Shown here one piece after another: positions 16,010 to 24,931 of a stretch of 64,000 bases of DNA (its first letter is position 1; each line of letters begins with the position of its first letter). This stretch comes from Hymenobacter guriensis (GTDB lineage Bacteria > Bacteroidota > Bacteroidia > Cytophagales > Hymenobacteraceae). Position numbers and translations under genes: made by a program. The notes below the pieces were generated by a model, which was not told the origin of the DNA, made no database searches, and worked only from the letters and a program-made list of their open reading frames with translations. The stretch spans positions 1 through 64,000 of the forward strand of contig NZ_JADWYK010000003.1 in NCBI RefSeq assembly GCF_015773195.1, read 5' to 3'.

Positions 16010-18238
16010 TCAGCGCAACTCTTGCAAATACCGTTGAGTGAGACGGGTGGTGCCGACGGGACGGGCGGGGGCGGTAGGCGGCGCCGGTAGCAGCCGCGTG
16101 AAAGCCTGCTCCACACCCGCCAGACAGGAGGTACAACGCACCTGCCGGTTTCGTAGCTCGGTGCCTAGCTGGCGCAGTTGGCGCAAGGCGGCCAGGTACG
16201 TGCCCGGCTGCCGTTGCGCTGCCTGCGCCAGCGCCTGGCCACCGGCTTCCAAGGTCGCGGCATCGGTGGGGCGCACGGCGCGGCCGGTTTGCAACTCGCT
16301 TATTACGCGCAAAGCGGCCCGCACTGCGGGCTGGGCCGGCGGTGCAGTTTGCTGGCTGCGGCGTGACACCGTAGCGGCCCCGGCCAAGTCGCCGCTCAGG
16401 CGCAGGGTAGCTTCGGGCAGCGGCGGAGCTTCAAATCCCGACTTCTTCACGTACAGCCGGGTTTGCTGTTGCACCTGCTTGAGCAGGCGCAGGGCCTTGT
16501 ACTCGAAAGGTAGTGCCTCGCGGGGGCGGCCGGTGCGCAGGCGCAGCTCGGCTTCCCACATCTGGCTGAGCACGATGCTGAGCTTGGCTTTCACAGCGGG
16601 CTCTAGAAAGTCGGCTGTTTCGGCATCGTCGTGGCTGTGCACGTAGGCTTCCATCAGGGCAGCGGTTTCGGCGGTGTTGGCCGCTGCCGAGGCCGCGCCC
16701 GAGGGTGGGGCGTGCTGGTGCTCGTCGTGCCCGGGCTCTTCGCCAACATGTTCGTCGTAGCCGGCTTCAGGTTCCGCGCTGGCGGTTTCCCCAATTGATT
16801 CGGAAAACTCTTCACCCATGAACTTGCCATAGCGAAGGCGCAGGATTTTCTGGTCGTGGCCGATTTCGTTGCCGCGCGCCACGAACTGGTCAGTGGTAAG
16901 AGCAGCCTTTTCCGTCAGCAGCTTTTCCGTGTCGATGATGATCTGGCGCTGGCTGCGGAAGTAGGCCGGCACCGTCGTCACGCCCAGCGACACATCCAGA
17001 TTGGAGTCGTCTACCGTCGTGTCTTCCCATTGCACGAGGTAGCTGTCGGAGCGGCTCATCTGCTGGTGCGTATCCCAGAGCTGCACGTAGAAGTACACCT
17101 CGTCGCCGTAGGTGAGGCCCAGCGCGGGCAGGCGCAGCACGTGGCTCAGCGTGGCCCGCGTGGGCTGGCCGGGCAGCTGGCTCGTCAGGTCCTGCACCAC
17201 TTCCCGGAACTTCACGCCCTCACCCTGGCCCTGGGCTACCGTGGCCACCAGACGGGCCCGCGTCAGCCCGTAATCGTCGTGCACAGCTACGCGCACTGGC
17301 ACCTGCGGGCGGGTGCCAAACTCGATAAGGGTATACGGTTTGGGCGTCTGCACCTGCAAAACGGGGGCGCGGTCGGACACGGCCTCGATGGCATAATCAT
17401 CGGAAACCTGCCCCGCGTAGCGCACCCGGTACAGCATAGATTGAGAAACAACCAGCTCCACCGCATAGGTGCCCTGTCGGCCCGCCACAGGCCGAAACGC
17501 CATGTGTCGCCGACCAATTTCGAGTTGCGGAGCGGGTTGATTGAGTTCGTTCACGCGTACAAGCCACCGCACCCGGGAGCCCGCCGGGCAACGGAAAGAA
17601 GGCTGCGCCGTCGTGAAACCAGGCTGCCGAGTATAAGCCGGCGGTGCAACCGTAATAGAAGTGGAAGTAATGCGGGCGACTAGTGGCTTGCCCTTTTCAG
17701 CAACGGCGGGGAAATGCAGGGGCGCGGTATCCGCAGTAGGAATAGGAGTGGCGCTTCGATGACTTAAAGCCCAGGTGCCAGCCGCCACGGTTAGCAAACC
17801 CGCCGTAAGCCACAGCGGAGCCCGCCAGGAAACGGGCAGCAAAGGCCCCGGTTCGGCCAGCAGCTGGCGCAGAACCTCACTGGTGCGCTGCTGCTGCAGG
17901 TGTTCCAGGAACTGCAACTCAGATGCCGGGCGCAGCAGCAGTCCTGTGCTGTCTTCCAGGGCAGGATATTGCCGGTCGAGTTGACGGGCCAGTAAAGGCA
18001 GGTTGGGGCGGCTGAGGAGCCAGACATAGCCCACCAACAGCAGTAGTGCCAGCACCAAGCCACTCCAAGCCAGCGGCGAAGGCAACGCGGAAAAAGCCAC
18101 GCCTGCTAGTACTCCAATGCCTATCAGCGGTGGCAGCAATGTCAGCAACTGCCGCCGAAAACGGCGCTGCCACCCCGCCCGCAACAAACCGGTGGGCGCA
18201 AGCTGCGCGGTTGCGGTACGGGTGAGTGATGCGCTCAT
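16010..18238 (-). CDS. DUF4175-like large membrane protein
   Basis: A 742-residue protein with two N-terminal membrane helices (about 33-75), another near 140-160, and a long extracytoplasmic part. It resembles DUF4175 proteins of Bacteroidetes MoxR operons. Around residue 490-520 is an acidic, His-rich stretch (GYDEHVGEEPGHDEHQHA) that might bind metal ions. Its start codon overlaps the stop codon of the BatA-like gene (ATGA-type 4-base overlap), so translation is coupled. The function is unknown. Confidence 0.7.
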   Translation of the reverse strand: MSASLTRTATAQLAPTGLLRAGWQRRFRRQLLTLLPPLIGIGVLAGVAFSALPSPLAWSGLVLALLLLVGYVWLLSRPNLPLLARQLDRQYPALEDSTGLLLRPASELQFLEHLQQQRTSEVLRQLLAEPGPLLPVSWRAPLWLTAGLLTVAAGTWALSHRSATPIPTADTAPLHFPAVAEKGKPLVARITSTSITVAPPAYTRQPGFTTAQPSFRCPAGSRVRWLVRVNELNQPAPQLEIGRRHMAFRPVAGRQGTYAVELVVSQSMLYRVRYAGQVSDDYAIEAVSDRAPVLQVQTPKPYTLIEFGTRPQVPVRVAVHDDYGLTRARLVATVAQGQGEGVKFREVVQDLTSQLPGQPTRATLSHVLRLPALGLTYGDEVYFYVQLWDTHQQMSRSDSYLVQWEDTTVDDSNLDVSLGVTTVPAYFRSQRQIIIDTEKLLTEKAALTTDQFVARGNEIGHDQKILRLRYGKFMGEEFSESIGETASAEPEAGYDEHVGEEPGHDEHQHAPPSGAASAAANTAETAALMEAYVHSHDDAETADFLEPAVKAKLSIVLSQMWEAELRLRTGRPREALPFEYKALRLLKQVQQQTRLYVKKSGFEAPPLPEATLRLSGDLAGAATVSRRSQQTAPPAQPAVRAALRVISELQTGRAVRPTDAATLEAGGQALAQAAQRQPGTYLAALRQLRQLGTELRNRQVRCTSCLAGVEQAFTRLLPAPPTAPARPVGTTRLTQRYLQELR

Positions 18239-19773
18239 ACTGTTGCTGCTGGGTTAGAAACCGTCGTCTGCCGCCGCGCCAGCAGCCGTTCCAGGCCGAA
18301 CAGCAGGCCCGCCAACGCTACGAGCCAGGGCCGTAAAGCACGGAAATTCGGGCTGGCTGGGCGGAAGCCAGAGGCAGTACTGACTGAATCCATTAGGCTG
18401 ATTTGCGACACAGGAAGCACGCGCCGGTCGTAGCGGGCAGGAACCTCGGTGGCGGGCTGCAACAGCGGCAGCAACAGCTCTGGCAGCTCGGGGGTGGCAC
18501 CCAGGGTGTTCCAGGTTGGGTGCAGGCGGGTATAGAACTGATACTTTCGGACCTGACCCAGCGGTTGAGTGGTGAGCACCGGTCGGCCCAGTTCATCGGC
18601 CCACAACACCTGCTGGCGAGCGGTGGGCTTGGCTGTACTCAGGCGGCTAAGGCTTATTATCGGACCCTCGGCACTAGGCGCGAAACGGCTGTCAACTACC
18701 CGCCCCGCATCAGTAGGGAATTGCCAAACCTGCATTCCTGAGCTCAGTTGCTGTGAAGTGAAAGCGTGCAGTGGAGCCGCACTTAGCCAGAATAACGCGT
18801 CGAATGGACGACCGGCGGGTGGATTCTGACGAGACACGGTGAGCTGCAAGGGAGCAGCCAAGCCCAGCGCGGCGGCCCGCAACGCTGCCCGCAGGTAGCG
18901 CGCGTCCTCGGCAAACGCCGCATCAGCCCGCAGCCACACATGGAACGGTTGCCGACGCACTGCCACAGTATCGGCAGCCGAAAGCAGCCGAGCACTATCC
19001 GGGCCGGGCTGGTAGTGCCACACGCCCAGGCCCGGCACGCGCACCTGCCCATCAGCTGGCACCGCCAGATTCAGCGGTCTAAACGTTACCTGCTCTTCCG
19101 TGCTGCGGCCAATTACCAGACGTAGGTTGTCCGGTTGCGGTTGGTAAGCGGAGTGCAGCCACTGGGTGGAATAGGGGACAGGAATGAGGTGCCAGTGTAC
19201 CTGGGCCGGCAGCAGCGGGCGGCGTCCCCGGAACTGAGCGAGGGAAGCGGAACTAAACACATGAATCGGGCGGCCGGGAAATGAGTCGGCTGCCTGCTGC
19301 ACGCGTACCCAGGTGTTTTCGGGCTGACGGGGCTGCGCTGGCAGCACCGTCAGGCCAGAGTCGAGGCGGGCCCAGGCAGTCGTAGGAATAGCCGGGAAAC
19401 CAGCGCGCAAGGCACGGGTTTCGTAGCCGCTTCGGCGCAGAGAGTCTAGAGTTGGGCGCACGGCGGTCAGGGTCGGAGATGCCAGCAGTTCCGGGCTGAT
19501 GAACACCTGACCGCGTACAGGTGGGGCCGGCTGCTGCCAGCGCAGGCCCGCCACGGCCAGCGCCAGCAGGGTCAGCAGCGCCCCGCGCAGCAGAAACAGG
19601 AGCAGTTGCTCCGGCTTCAGGCTGCGGAGTCGTTGGTTGGCGCCAGCTTCCAGCCAGCGCAGGCTGCCCACCGCCACGGTGCGCCCCGGCCGCCGGTTCC
19701 AGAGGTAGATAGCCAGGGGCACCAGCAAGCCCAGCAAAGCTACCAACCCAACCGGCGACGAAAAAGAAAGCAT
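18235..19773 (-). CDS. BatA-domain membrane protein
   Basis: A 512-residue protein whose first 85 residues are the double-helix BatA N-terminal domain (FSSPVGLVALLGLLVPLAIY, then a basic loop and a second helix LLLFLLRGALLTLLALAVAG). The rest is a soluble domain of the kind seen in aerotolerance-type operons, followed by a C-terminal helix near PWLVALAGLLFGLERLLA. It has no clear intact vWA MIDAS motif. It sits between DUF58 and DUF4175-like genes, in the classic MoxR order. Confidence 0.8.
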   Translation of the reverse strand: MLSFSSPVGLVALLGLLVPLAIYLWNRRPGRTVAVGSLRWLEAGANQRLRSLKPEQLLLFLLRGALLTLLALAVAGLRWQQPAPPVRGQVFISPELLASPTLTAVRPTLDSLRRSGYETRALRAGFPAIPTTAWARLDSGLTVLPAQPRQPENTWVRVQQAADSFPGRPIHVFSSASLAQFRGRRPLLPAQVHWHLIPVPYSTQWLHSAYQPQPDNLRLVIGRSTEEQVTFRPLNLAVPADGQVRVPGLGVWHYQPGPDSARLLSAADTVAVRRQPFHVWLRADAAFAEDARYLRAALRAAALGLAAPLQLTVSRQNPPAGRPFDALFWLSAAPLHAFTSQQLSSGMQVWQFPTDAGRVVDSRFAPSAEGPIISLSRLSTAKPTARQQVLWADELGRPVLTTQPLGQVRKYQFYTRLHPTWNTLGATPELPELLLPLLQPATEVPARYDRRVLPVSQISLMDSVSTASGFRPASPNFRALRPWLVALAGLLFGLERLLARRQTTVSNPAATV

Positions 19774-19825
19774 AGAAGCAAAAGAGGAAAGCAGACGAGG
19801 GATGCCAAATCAACAGAAAAGCTGC

Positions 19826-20701
19826 TTACAGCGTGGCCTGCCGGCGCTGCAGAAATACGCGCAGGGCCTTATCAAGTGGCTCGGCGGTATCCAGCAAATG
19901 GTAGTCGAAGCCCTGGCGGCGGGCCGCGGAGGCTGTTTCGCGCAGCCACTCCTGCTGGCGCCGGAGCCAGCCGGCCCGCTGCTGATCGGCGTTCAGCTGC
20001 ACCGTGCGGCCGGTTTCCAGGTCCTCAAACGTGAGGGCCCCGCGGTAGGTGAAGCGCAACTCGTTGCCGGCCAGCAGGTGCAGCAACAGTACTTCGGCCC
20101 CGGCAGCGCGCAGGCGGGAAAGCAGCTGCCGGATTTCGGCGTCTTCCTCGTACAGGTCGCTCACACATACCACTAGGCGGCGCTGGGCACGGGCCGTGAG
20201 CGTGGTTAGCTCGGCAGCAGCCGGAAAGCGGCCGGCGGCGGTGATTTGCTCCAGCGCGTGAAACAGGCGGGGCAGCTGGCGGGCATCGGCCCTAGGCGGC
20301 ACGTGCTGGCGGCCGGCGGGGTGCAGCACTGTGAGGGCCACGGCGTCGCCCTGCCGGCGGGCCAGGTAAGCCAAAGCGGCCAGTAGCAGGCGGGCGTAGT
20401 CGAGCTTGGTGAGGCCATTGTCGTCCTGGTGGTTCATGCTGGCGGTGGCGTCCAGCAGTAAATGCACCGTGAGGCTGGCTTCTACCTCCGACTCGCGCAA
20501 ATAATATCGGTCGGAGCGGGCGGCTAGGCGCCAGTCGAGGCGGCGGAGGTCGTCGCCGGGTTGGTAGGGGCGGTACTGGCTGAACTCCAGGCCTGCCCCG
20601 CGCTGCCGGCTGTAGTGCTGCCCGTGCAGAAAGCCCTCCGCCGCTTGGCGGGCGGCCAGCGGCAGGTTGCGCAGCGCATGCAGGAGTTCAGGGGTCAGCA
20701 T
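19826..20701 (-). CDS. DUF58 domain protein
   Basis: A 291-residue protein from ATG 20701 (MLTPELLHALRNLPL). The DUF58 signature is present: GQHYSRQRGAGLEFSQYRPY, PGDDLRRLDWRLAAR and a vWA-like LLLDATASM. DUF58 proteins accompany MoxR ATPases and probably act as adaptors. A longer frame from 20773 would run through a palindrome and is rejected. It lies 86 bases after moxR, separated by that palindrome. Confidence 0.88.
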   Translation of the reverse strand: MLTPELLHALRNLPLAARQAAEGFLHGQHYSRQRGAGLEFSQYRPYQPGDDLRRLDWRLAARSDRYYLRESEVEASLTVHLLLDATASMNHQDDNGLTKLDYARLLLAALAYLARRQGDAVALTVLHPAGRQHVPPRADARQLPRLFHALEQITAAGRFPAAAELTTLTARAQRRLVVCVSDLYEEDAEIRQLLSRLRAAGAEVLLLHLLAGNELRFTYRGALTFEDLETGRTVQLNADQQRAGWLRRQQEWLRETASAARRQGFDYHLLDTAEPLDKALRVFLQRRQATL

Positions 20702-20716
20702 TTTTAGTTGTTGATT

Positions 20717-20781
20717 GTTCGTTGTCGGTTGTTCGTTCGATAGGTCAAGGCAAAATGACCTAACAACCGACAACGAGCAAC
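20717..20781. repeat. intergenic hairpin between moxR and the DUF58 gene
   Basis: Outer arms cgttgtcggttgtt (20720-20733) and its complement (20762-20775), with inner arms taggtca and tgaccta. It sits inside an operon, so it may shape message stability more than end transcription. Confidence 0.7.
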
Positions 20782-20787
20782 GGATAG

Positions 20788-21765
20788 CTACACTGCTACC
20801 GCTTTCAGCAGGGCAGCTACGGCGTCATCGGGGGTGAGGCTGTCGGCTTCAGCATTGAAGTTGAGCAGTACGCGGTGGCGGAGCACGGCGGGAGCCAGAG
20901 CGTGCAAGTCGTCGAGGGTGGCGGCAAAGCGACCCTGCAGCAGGGCCCGGGCCTTGGCGCACAAAATCAGGGCCTGACCGGCGCGGGGGCCCGCACCCCA
21001 GCGGCCGTAGTCCTGAATGAACTTCACGGTGGAAGTAGCCGGGCGCGTGGCCCGCACCAGCCGGTTCACAAAGCCCAGCAGTTCCGGGCTGATGCTCACC
21101 TGCCGCACCAGCTGCTGCAGCTGCCGCACGTCCTCGCCGCTCAGCACCGGCCGCACCTCGGCGCGGGTCGTGCCGGTAGTGCCGCTCAGTACCGCCAGCT
21201 CTTCCTGCTCGGTGGGGTAGCCAATGCGGATGTAAAGCAGAAACCGGTCAAGCTGAGCCTCGGGCAGCGGATACGTGCCGCTTTGCTCGATGGGGTTCTG
21301 GGTGGCCAGCAAAAAAAACGGCTTGGGCAGGGCGTGCTCCTGACCGGCGTAGGTAACGTGGCCTTCCTGCATAGCCTCCAGCAGCGCCGCCTGGGTTTTG
21401 GGTGGGGTGCGGTTGATTTCGTCGGCCAGTACCAGACTGGCGAAGATGGGGCCGGGCTGGAAGGTGAAGGTGCGGCGGCCGGTACCGTGGTCTTCCTCCA
21501 ACACTTCAGTGCCCAGGATGTCAGTAGGCATCAGGTCGGGCGTGAACTGGATGCGGCGGAAGGGCAAGTCGGTGGCCTGAGCTAGCGTGCGCACCAGCAG
21601 GGTTTTGGCTAGGCCGGGCACGCCTTCCAGCAGAGCGTGGCCGCCAGCCAGCAATGCCACCAGCACTTCATCCAGCACGGCTTGCTGGCCCACAATCACC
21701 TTGGCAATTTCCTGGCGGAGTACGGGCAGCTTAGCCAGCAGGCGGGTTACGTCTTGTTCGGTCAC
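20788..21765 (-). CDS. moxR: MoxR-family AAA+ ATPase
   Basis: A 325-residue AAA+ ATPase of the MoxR family. Walker A is GVPGLAKT (48-55), Walker B is LVLADE (111-116), and the FFLLATQNPIEQ sensor 1 and GTYPLPEAQLDRF segments are typical. The length is normal. MoxR proteins act as chaperone-like ATPases with vWA-containing partners; here DUF58, BatA-like, DUF4175-like and a membrane protein follow on the same strand. It is the first gene of the operon. Confidence 0.92.
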   Translation of the reverse strand: MTEQDVTRLLAKLPVLRQEIAKVIVGQQAVLDEVLVALLAGGHALLEGVPGLAKTLLVRTLAQATDLPFRRIQFTPDLMPTDILGTEVLEEDHGTGRRTFTFQPGPIFASLVLADEINRTPPKTQAALLEAMQEGHVTYAGQEHALPKPFFLLATQNPIEQSGTYPLPEAQLDRFLLYIRIGYPTEQEELAVLSGTTGTTRAEVRPVLSGEDVRQLQQLVRQVSISPELLGFVNRLVRATRPATSTVKFIQDYGRWGAGPRAGQALILCAKARALLQGRFAATLDDLHALAPAVLRHRVLLNFNAEADSLTPDDAVAALLKAVAV

Positions 21766-21937
21766 TGCAGTTGTAGGAAGTCAGAGAAAGGGAGGGGTGA
21801 AGGCGAGGCAAAGTCCGCGAAAAAAAGCAAAAGGATGCTTCCCGGGTGGTCATTATGCGGGATTTCTGCTTTGGCTAAGGTCTGATCCGGCCCGCGAATA
21901 GTTTGCTACGCGGGGGCCAATCTATCTACTTCAGGCC

Positions 21938-22609
21938 ATGATACGCAACCACTCCCACCGTCTTAGCTCATCTCGCCGCGCTGCTTTCCTGTTTTTGCTG
22001 GGGGCTTTGCTAAGTCCCTGGCTTACTCAGGCGCAATCGGAGCCCGCGCCGATAGTGAAGCCCCAACCTGGTTTGCGCAACACCCTGCGCCTCGATTTGC
22101 TGACGCCGCTGGGGCTCAACCTTGGCTACAACCTGCTCGCTGATCGGCAACTACTCTTTCCCGTTATTCTATCATATGAGCGGGCTGTGGCAGAACGGTG
22201 GAGCGTGAATACCGAAATAGCCCTGAATGGCGGGGAGCCAGAAGCACGGCGTTATGGCGGCAGTTTATCAGCCCGCTACTACGTGCGCCCGCCGAAAAAA
22301 ACGCCCTCTTCTCTGGCTAGTTTCTACCTGGCTCCGGGAGTGGGCTTTTTGGCCCTTCGGCTGACTGACGAGCCGCCGCTACTCGTTATTCATGCGAAAC
22401 GCCTCAAATCTGGCGTATTGATAGGGTGGCAGCATCGGTTGAGCCGGGGTACACCGCGCATTATGCTTGATTTTGCGGCCGGTGCTACGTATTGGGCTGT
22501 ATTGGGAAACGACCGGGCATCTAACCCGGGAAATAACGGCGTCAGCTTCGGAATGCTGAAGCCAGGTATCCGTCCCGAAGCGCGTGGAGGAATAGGTTAT
22601 CAGTTCTGA
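21938..22609 (+). CDS. secreted outer-membrane barrel-like protein
   Basis: A 223-residue protein with an N-terminal signal peptide (AAFLFLLGALLSPWLTQAQS) and alternating beta strands, ending in GIGYQF, a C-terminal Phe typical of outer membrane barrels. It is on the opposite strand from the MoxR operon, in the space between moxR and the DUF4159 gene. No specific family is recognised. It is probably an eight- to ten-strand barrel. Confidence 0.6.
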   Translation: MIRNHSHRLSSSRRAAFLFLLGALLSPWLTQAQSEPAPIVKPQPGLRNTLRLDLLTPLGLNLGYNLLADRQLLFPVILSYERAVAERWSVNTEIALNGGEPEARRYGGSLSARYYVRPPKKTPSSLASFYLAPGVGFLALRLTDEPPLLVIHAKRLKSGVLIGWQHRLSRGTPRIMLDFAAGATYWAVLGNDRASNPGNNGVSFGMLKPGIRPEARGGIGYQF

Positions 22610-22615
22610 GGCATA

Positions 22616-23242
22616 TCACGCCGTCAGCGCATACAGCAGAATATTGACGCCGAACTTGGTGTTGTCTTCGGCCAGAAAGCGTTTGTTGCGGAAGTCGTAG
22701 TCCCACTCGCAGCCGTAGTCCTTGTTGGAATAGAGCACGCCCAGGCGGCCGTTAAACTCGATACCTTTTAGATAGTCGTGCACCAGGTCGTCGCCCCAGC
22801 CATTGAGCTCGAAGCCGGTGGGGGGCGGTCCTTCCGGGAACTTGAAGAACTGGGAGTAGAGGGCGTGGGTTTTGGGCAGCTTCTTCAGGGCCCCGGCCCC
22901 AAAGCACTGGCGCATCTGCTCCTCGAAGGAGCGCGCAAACAGCCCATCAATGTCGTGGTTGCAGTCATCCACAAACACGAAGCCGCCAGCCCGCACGTAC
23001 TGCTCGAAGTTCTTTTTTTCCTGACTTGAGAACTGCACCAGCCGGTGGCCCGAGAGGTAGCAGAACGGGTAGTTGAACAGCTCCGGCGAATCCAGGGACA
23101 CGACTTTTTCCCGCTGGTTCACGGGCACTTTGGTGTATTGAATAAGAGAGTGCAGCAGGTTAGTGGGCATCCGCTCGTCCACGGCGTCCCAGTCGCCGGA
23201 GCGGTAGCGAAGGCGCACGAAGGTGAACGGGGTAGCGGGCAT
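22616..23242 (-). CDS. DUF4159 domain protein
   Basis: A 208-residue protein from ATG 23242 (MPATPFTFVRLRYRSGDWD). The sequence carries the DUF4159 features: PELFNYPFCYLSGH, VRAGGFVFVDDCNHDIDG and a C-terminal TKFGVNILLYAL. DUF4159 genes usually sit in MoxR operons, so this is likely a displaced partner of the cluster at 14205-21765. It ends 7 bases from the barrel gene, which converges on it. The exact function is unknown. Confidence 0.85.
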   Translation of the reverse strand: MPATPFTFVRLRYRSGDWDAVDERMPTNLLHSLIQYTKVPVNQREKVVSLDSPELFNYPFCYLSGHRLVQFSSQEKKNFEQYVRAGGFVFVDDCNHDIDGLFARSFEEQMRQCFGAGALKKLPKTHALYSQFFKFPEGPPPTGFELNGWGDDLVHDYLKGIEFNGRLGVLYSNKDYGCEWDYDFRNKRFLAEDNTKFGVNILLYALTA

Positions 23243-23387
23243 ACAGGAAAAAGCGCGGTGCGGCAAAGACGCCAAAGCCCGGCGGAGGTGGCACGGCGGC
23301 GCGCAAAATGGGCCAAAAAATCGAGTCGGACCACACTGCCGCCGGCCGCGCGGCGTTGAAGGCGGCAGCCCGGCCGCAGCCGGCCTG

Positions 23388-23418
23388 TTGACTCTGCCCT
23401 ATCGGCCGCCTACCTTTA
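23388..23418 (+). promoter_or_regulatory. candidate promoter of the 23445 barrel gene
   Basis: TTG (23388-23390), 20 bases, TACCTTTA (23411-23418), with the start codon 26 bases further on. Confidence 0.5.
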
Positions 23419-23444
23419 CTTTTCTACTTTCTCTTTTTTCGGCT

Positions 23445-24083
23445 ATGAAAAAACTACTGTTTACCCTGCTGGGCGCCCTGCTGGCTTGCAGCGCAGCCCA
23501 GGCGCAGATCGGCATCAAAGGCGGCGTCAACGCGGCCGTGCTCGACGGGCAGGACATCAACCAGAAAACCGATTATCAGCTCTCCTACCACGCGGGGCTG
23601 TTCTACGTCTACAACGTAGTAGGGCCGCTTTCCATCCGGCCGGAGCTGCTGTACTCGGTGCAGGGCTCGGAGTTCAAGCAGGGCAAAGCAGACTACGAAA
23701 CCAAGCTGCAGTATGTGAACCTGCCCATCCTGTTCGACCTCAAGCTCAGCAAGCTGCACCTGCAGGCCGGCCCGCAGTTCGGTTTGCTGCTCACGGCCAA
23801 GGAAGTAGGTACGGTGGTGACGGGCTACGATTTCTCGACCTCGCCGCCCACACCAACCAGCTACGGCAATGTGAGCGGGCAGGTGAAAGACAAGTACAAC
23901 AGCAAGGACTTCAGCCTCTGCGCCGGCCTGGAGCTGGAGCTGGCGGCGGGCCTGCGCATCGGCGGCCGCTTCAACGCCGGCCTCACCGATATTGCCGACT
24001 ACAAGGACATCAGCAGTGCCAATGATGCGCGTCTCAAGAACCGCGTTATCCAGGCCTACGCTGCATTTCAGCTGGGGAAGTAA
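23445..24083 (+). CDS. PorT-like outer-membrane barrel protein
   Basis: A 212-residue protein from ATG 23445 (MKKLLFTLLGALLACSAAQA, signal peptide). The mature part starts QIGIKGGVNAA, then YHAGLFYVYN, FSIRPELLY-type and LHLQAGPQFGLLL strands, the pattern of Bacteroidetes porin-family or PorT-like eight-strand barrels. Upstream in-frame codons from 23223 are rejected because a signal peptide and promoter fit 23445. It is followed by a hairpin and a second barrel gene of the same type. Confidence 0.8.
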   Translation: MKKLLFTLLGALLACSAAQAQIGIKGGVNAAVLDGQDINQKTDYQLSYHAGLFYVYNVVGPLSIRPELLYSVQGSEFKQGKADYETKLQYVNLPILFDLKLSKLHLQAGPQFGLLLTAKEVGTVVTGYDFSTSPPTPTSYGNVSGQVKDKYNSKDFSLCAGLELELAAGLRIGGRFNAGLTDIADYKDISSANDARLKNRVIQAYAAFQLGK

Positions 24084-24106
24084 GGGCGTGTAGCGCAGAA
24101 CTGGAT

Positions 24107-24146
24107 AAAAAGGCGTGATTTGTACCCGTACAAGTCACGCCTTTTT
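24107..24146 (+). terminator. strong hairpin between the two barrel genes
   Basis: Arms aaaaaggcgtgatttgta-type and tacaagtcacgccttttt with a tiny loop and a T tract. It terminates the 23445 gene but ends only about 9 bases before the next start codon at 24156, so the second gene must be read through it. Confidence 0.8.
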
Positions 24147-24155
24147 ATTTTATCA

Positions 24156-24758
24156 ATGAAGAAATTTTTACTGGCAGGCCTGATAGCAGGCATTATGCTC
24201 GGAATGAATTATGCCGCTTCGGCCCAAACTCCTGGAGGAACCCGGGTAGGCATCAAGCTGGGCGCATCATTGTCTACTCTGAGCGGCACCATCAATAGTG
24301 AGGCGCATATGCGTGGTAGTTTGATGGTAGGCACACTGGTGCGGTTCAAGCCTAGTAAGCAGCTATTCAGCGTGCAAGCTGAGCTGAACATGCAAAAGCA
24401 AGGAGCAAACATCGAGTACGACGACGGACAGCGCGAAGAGCGGGACCCGTTTTATTTCAACGTGCCCGTGTTGCTGCGACAGTATATCAGAGGGCCGCTT
24501 TACGTGAATGTAGGCCCGCAACTGGGGCTGCGTACGGGCTCCTCCAAGTCACCGCTTAAATCTACCGATATAAGCGTCGTCGGGGGCCTGGGCTTCGAAG
24601 CTGCCAATGGGTTCGTATTCGACGCCAGGCTGAACTACGGTCTGCTGGACATCGATAACGACCCTCAGACGCAGAGTATTCGTAGGCAGCTCGGGTTTGG
24701 AGGCTTGTACAATCGGGTAGCGCAGTTCTCAGTAGGCTACCTGTTCGGGAAAAAGTAA
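24156..24758 (+). CDS. second PorT-like outer-membrane barrel protein
   Basis: A 200-residue protein from ATG 24156 (MKKFLLAGLIAGIMLGMNYAA, signal peptide). It has a TRVGIKLGASLSTLSG start, LMVGTLVRF, LNMQKQGAN and GPLYVNVGPQLGLR strands and a VGYLFGKK end, the same architecture as its neighbour. It is probably a paralogue, though diverged. The start lies directly after a terminator-like hairpin and no separate promoter is evident, so expression may depend on attenuation or on read-through. Confidence 0.78.
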   Translation: MKKFLLAGLIAGIMLGMNYAASAQTPGGTRVGIKLGASLSTLSGTINSEAHMRGSLMVGTLVRFKPSKQLFSVQAELNMQKQGANIEYDDGQREERDPFYFNVPVLLRQYIRGPLYVNVGPQLGLRTGSSKSPLKSTDISVVGGLGFEAANGFVFDARLNYGLLDIDNDPQTQSIRRQLGFGGLYNRVAQFSVGYLFGKK

Positions 24759-24777
24759 GCAGCTCAACCACGACAAT

Positions 24778-24814
24778 AAAAAGCCGGTACCTGCTGCGGG
24801 TATCGGCTTTTCTG
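24778..24814 (+). terminator. intrinsic terminator
   Basis: Arms aaaagccggtacc and ggtatcggctttt around a short loop, then T-rich sequence. Confidence 0.8.
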
Positions 24815-24827
24815 TATTCGAATTCTT

Positions 24828-24908
24828 TTATACCGCGTCGGAAAGGCTGATGAAGGTGAGGTCCCGAAGCTTCAGTGGCGGCACCAGGTTGCTGGCTATC
24901 CGTTCGGC
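24828..24908 (-). pseudogene. tail fragment of a TldE-like gene
   Basis: The minus strand reads NLVPPLKLRDLTFISLSDAV then TAA, which matches the last 20 residues of the TldE-like proteins at 25849 and 29429. Only this tail remains, with a few more diverged residues upstream. It shows an extra lost copy of that gene. Confidence 0.7.
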
Positions 24909-24931
24909 TTACTTATGGAGAAACGACTATT

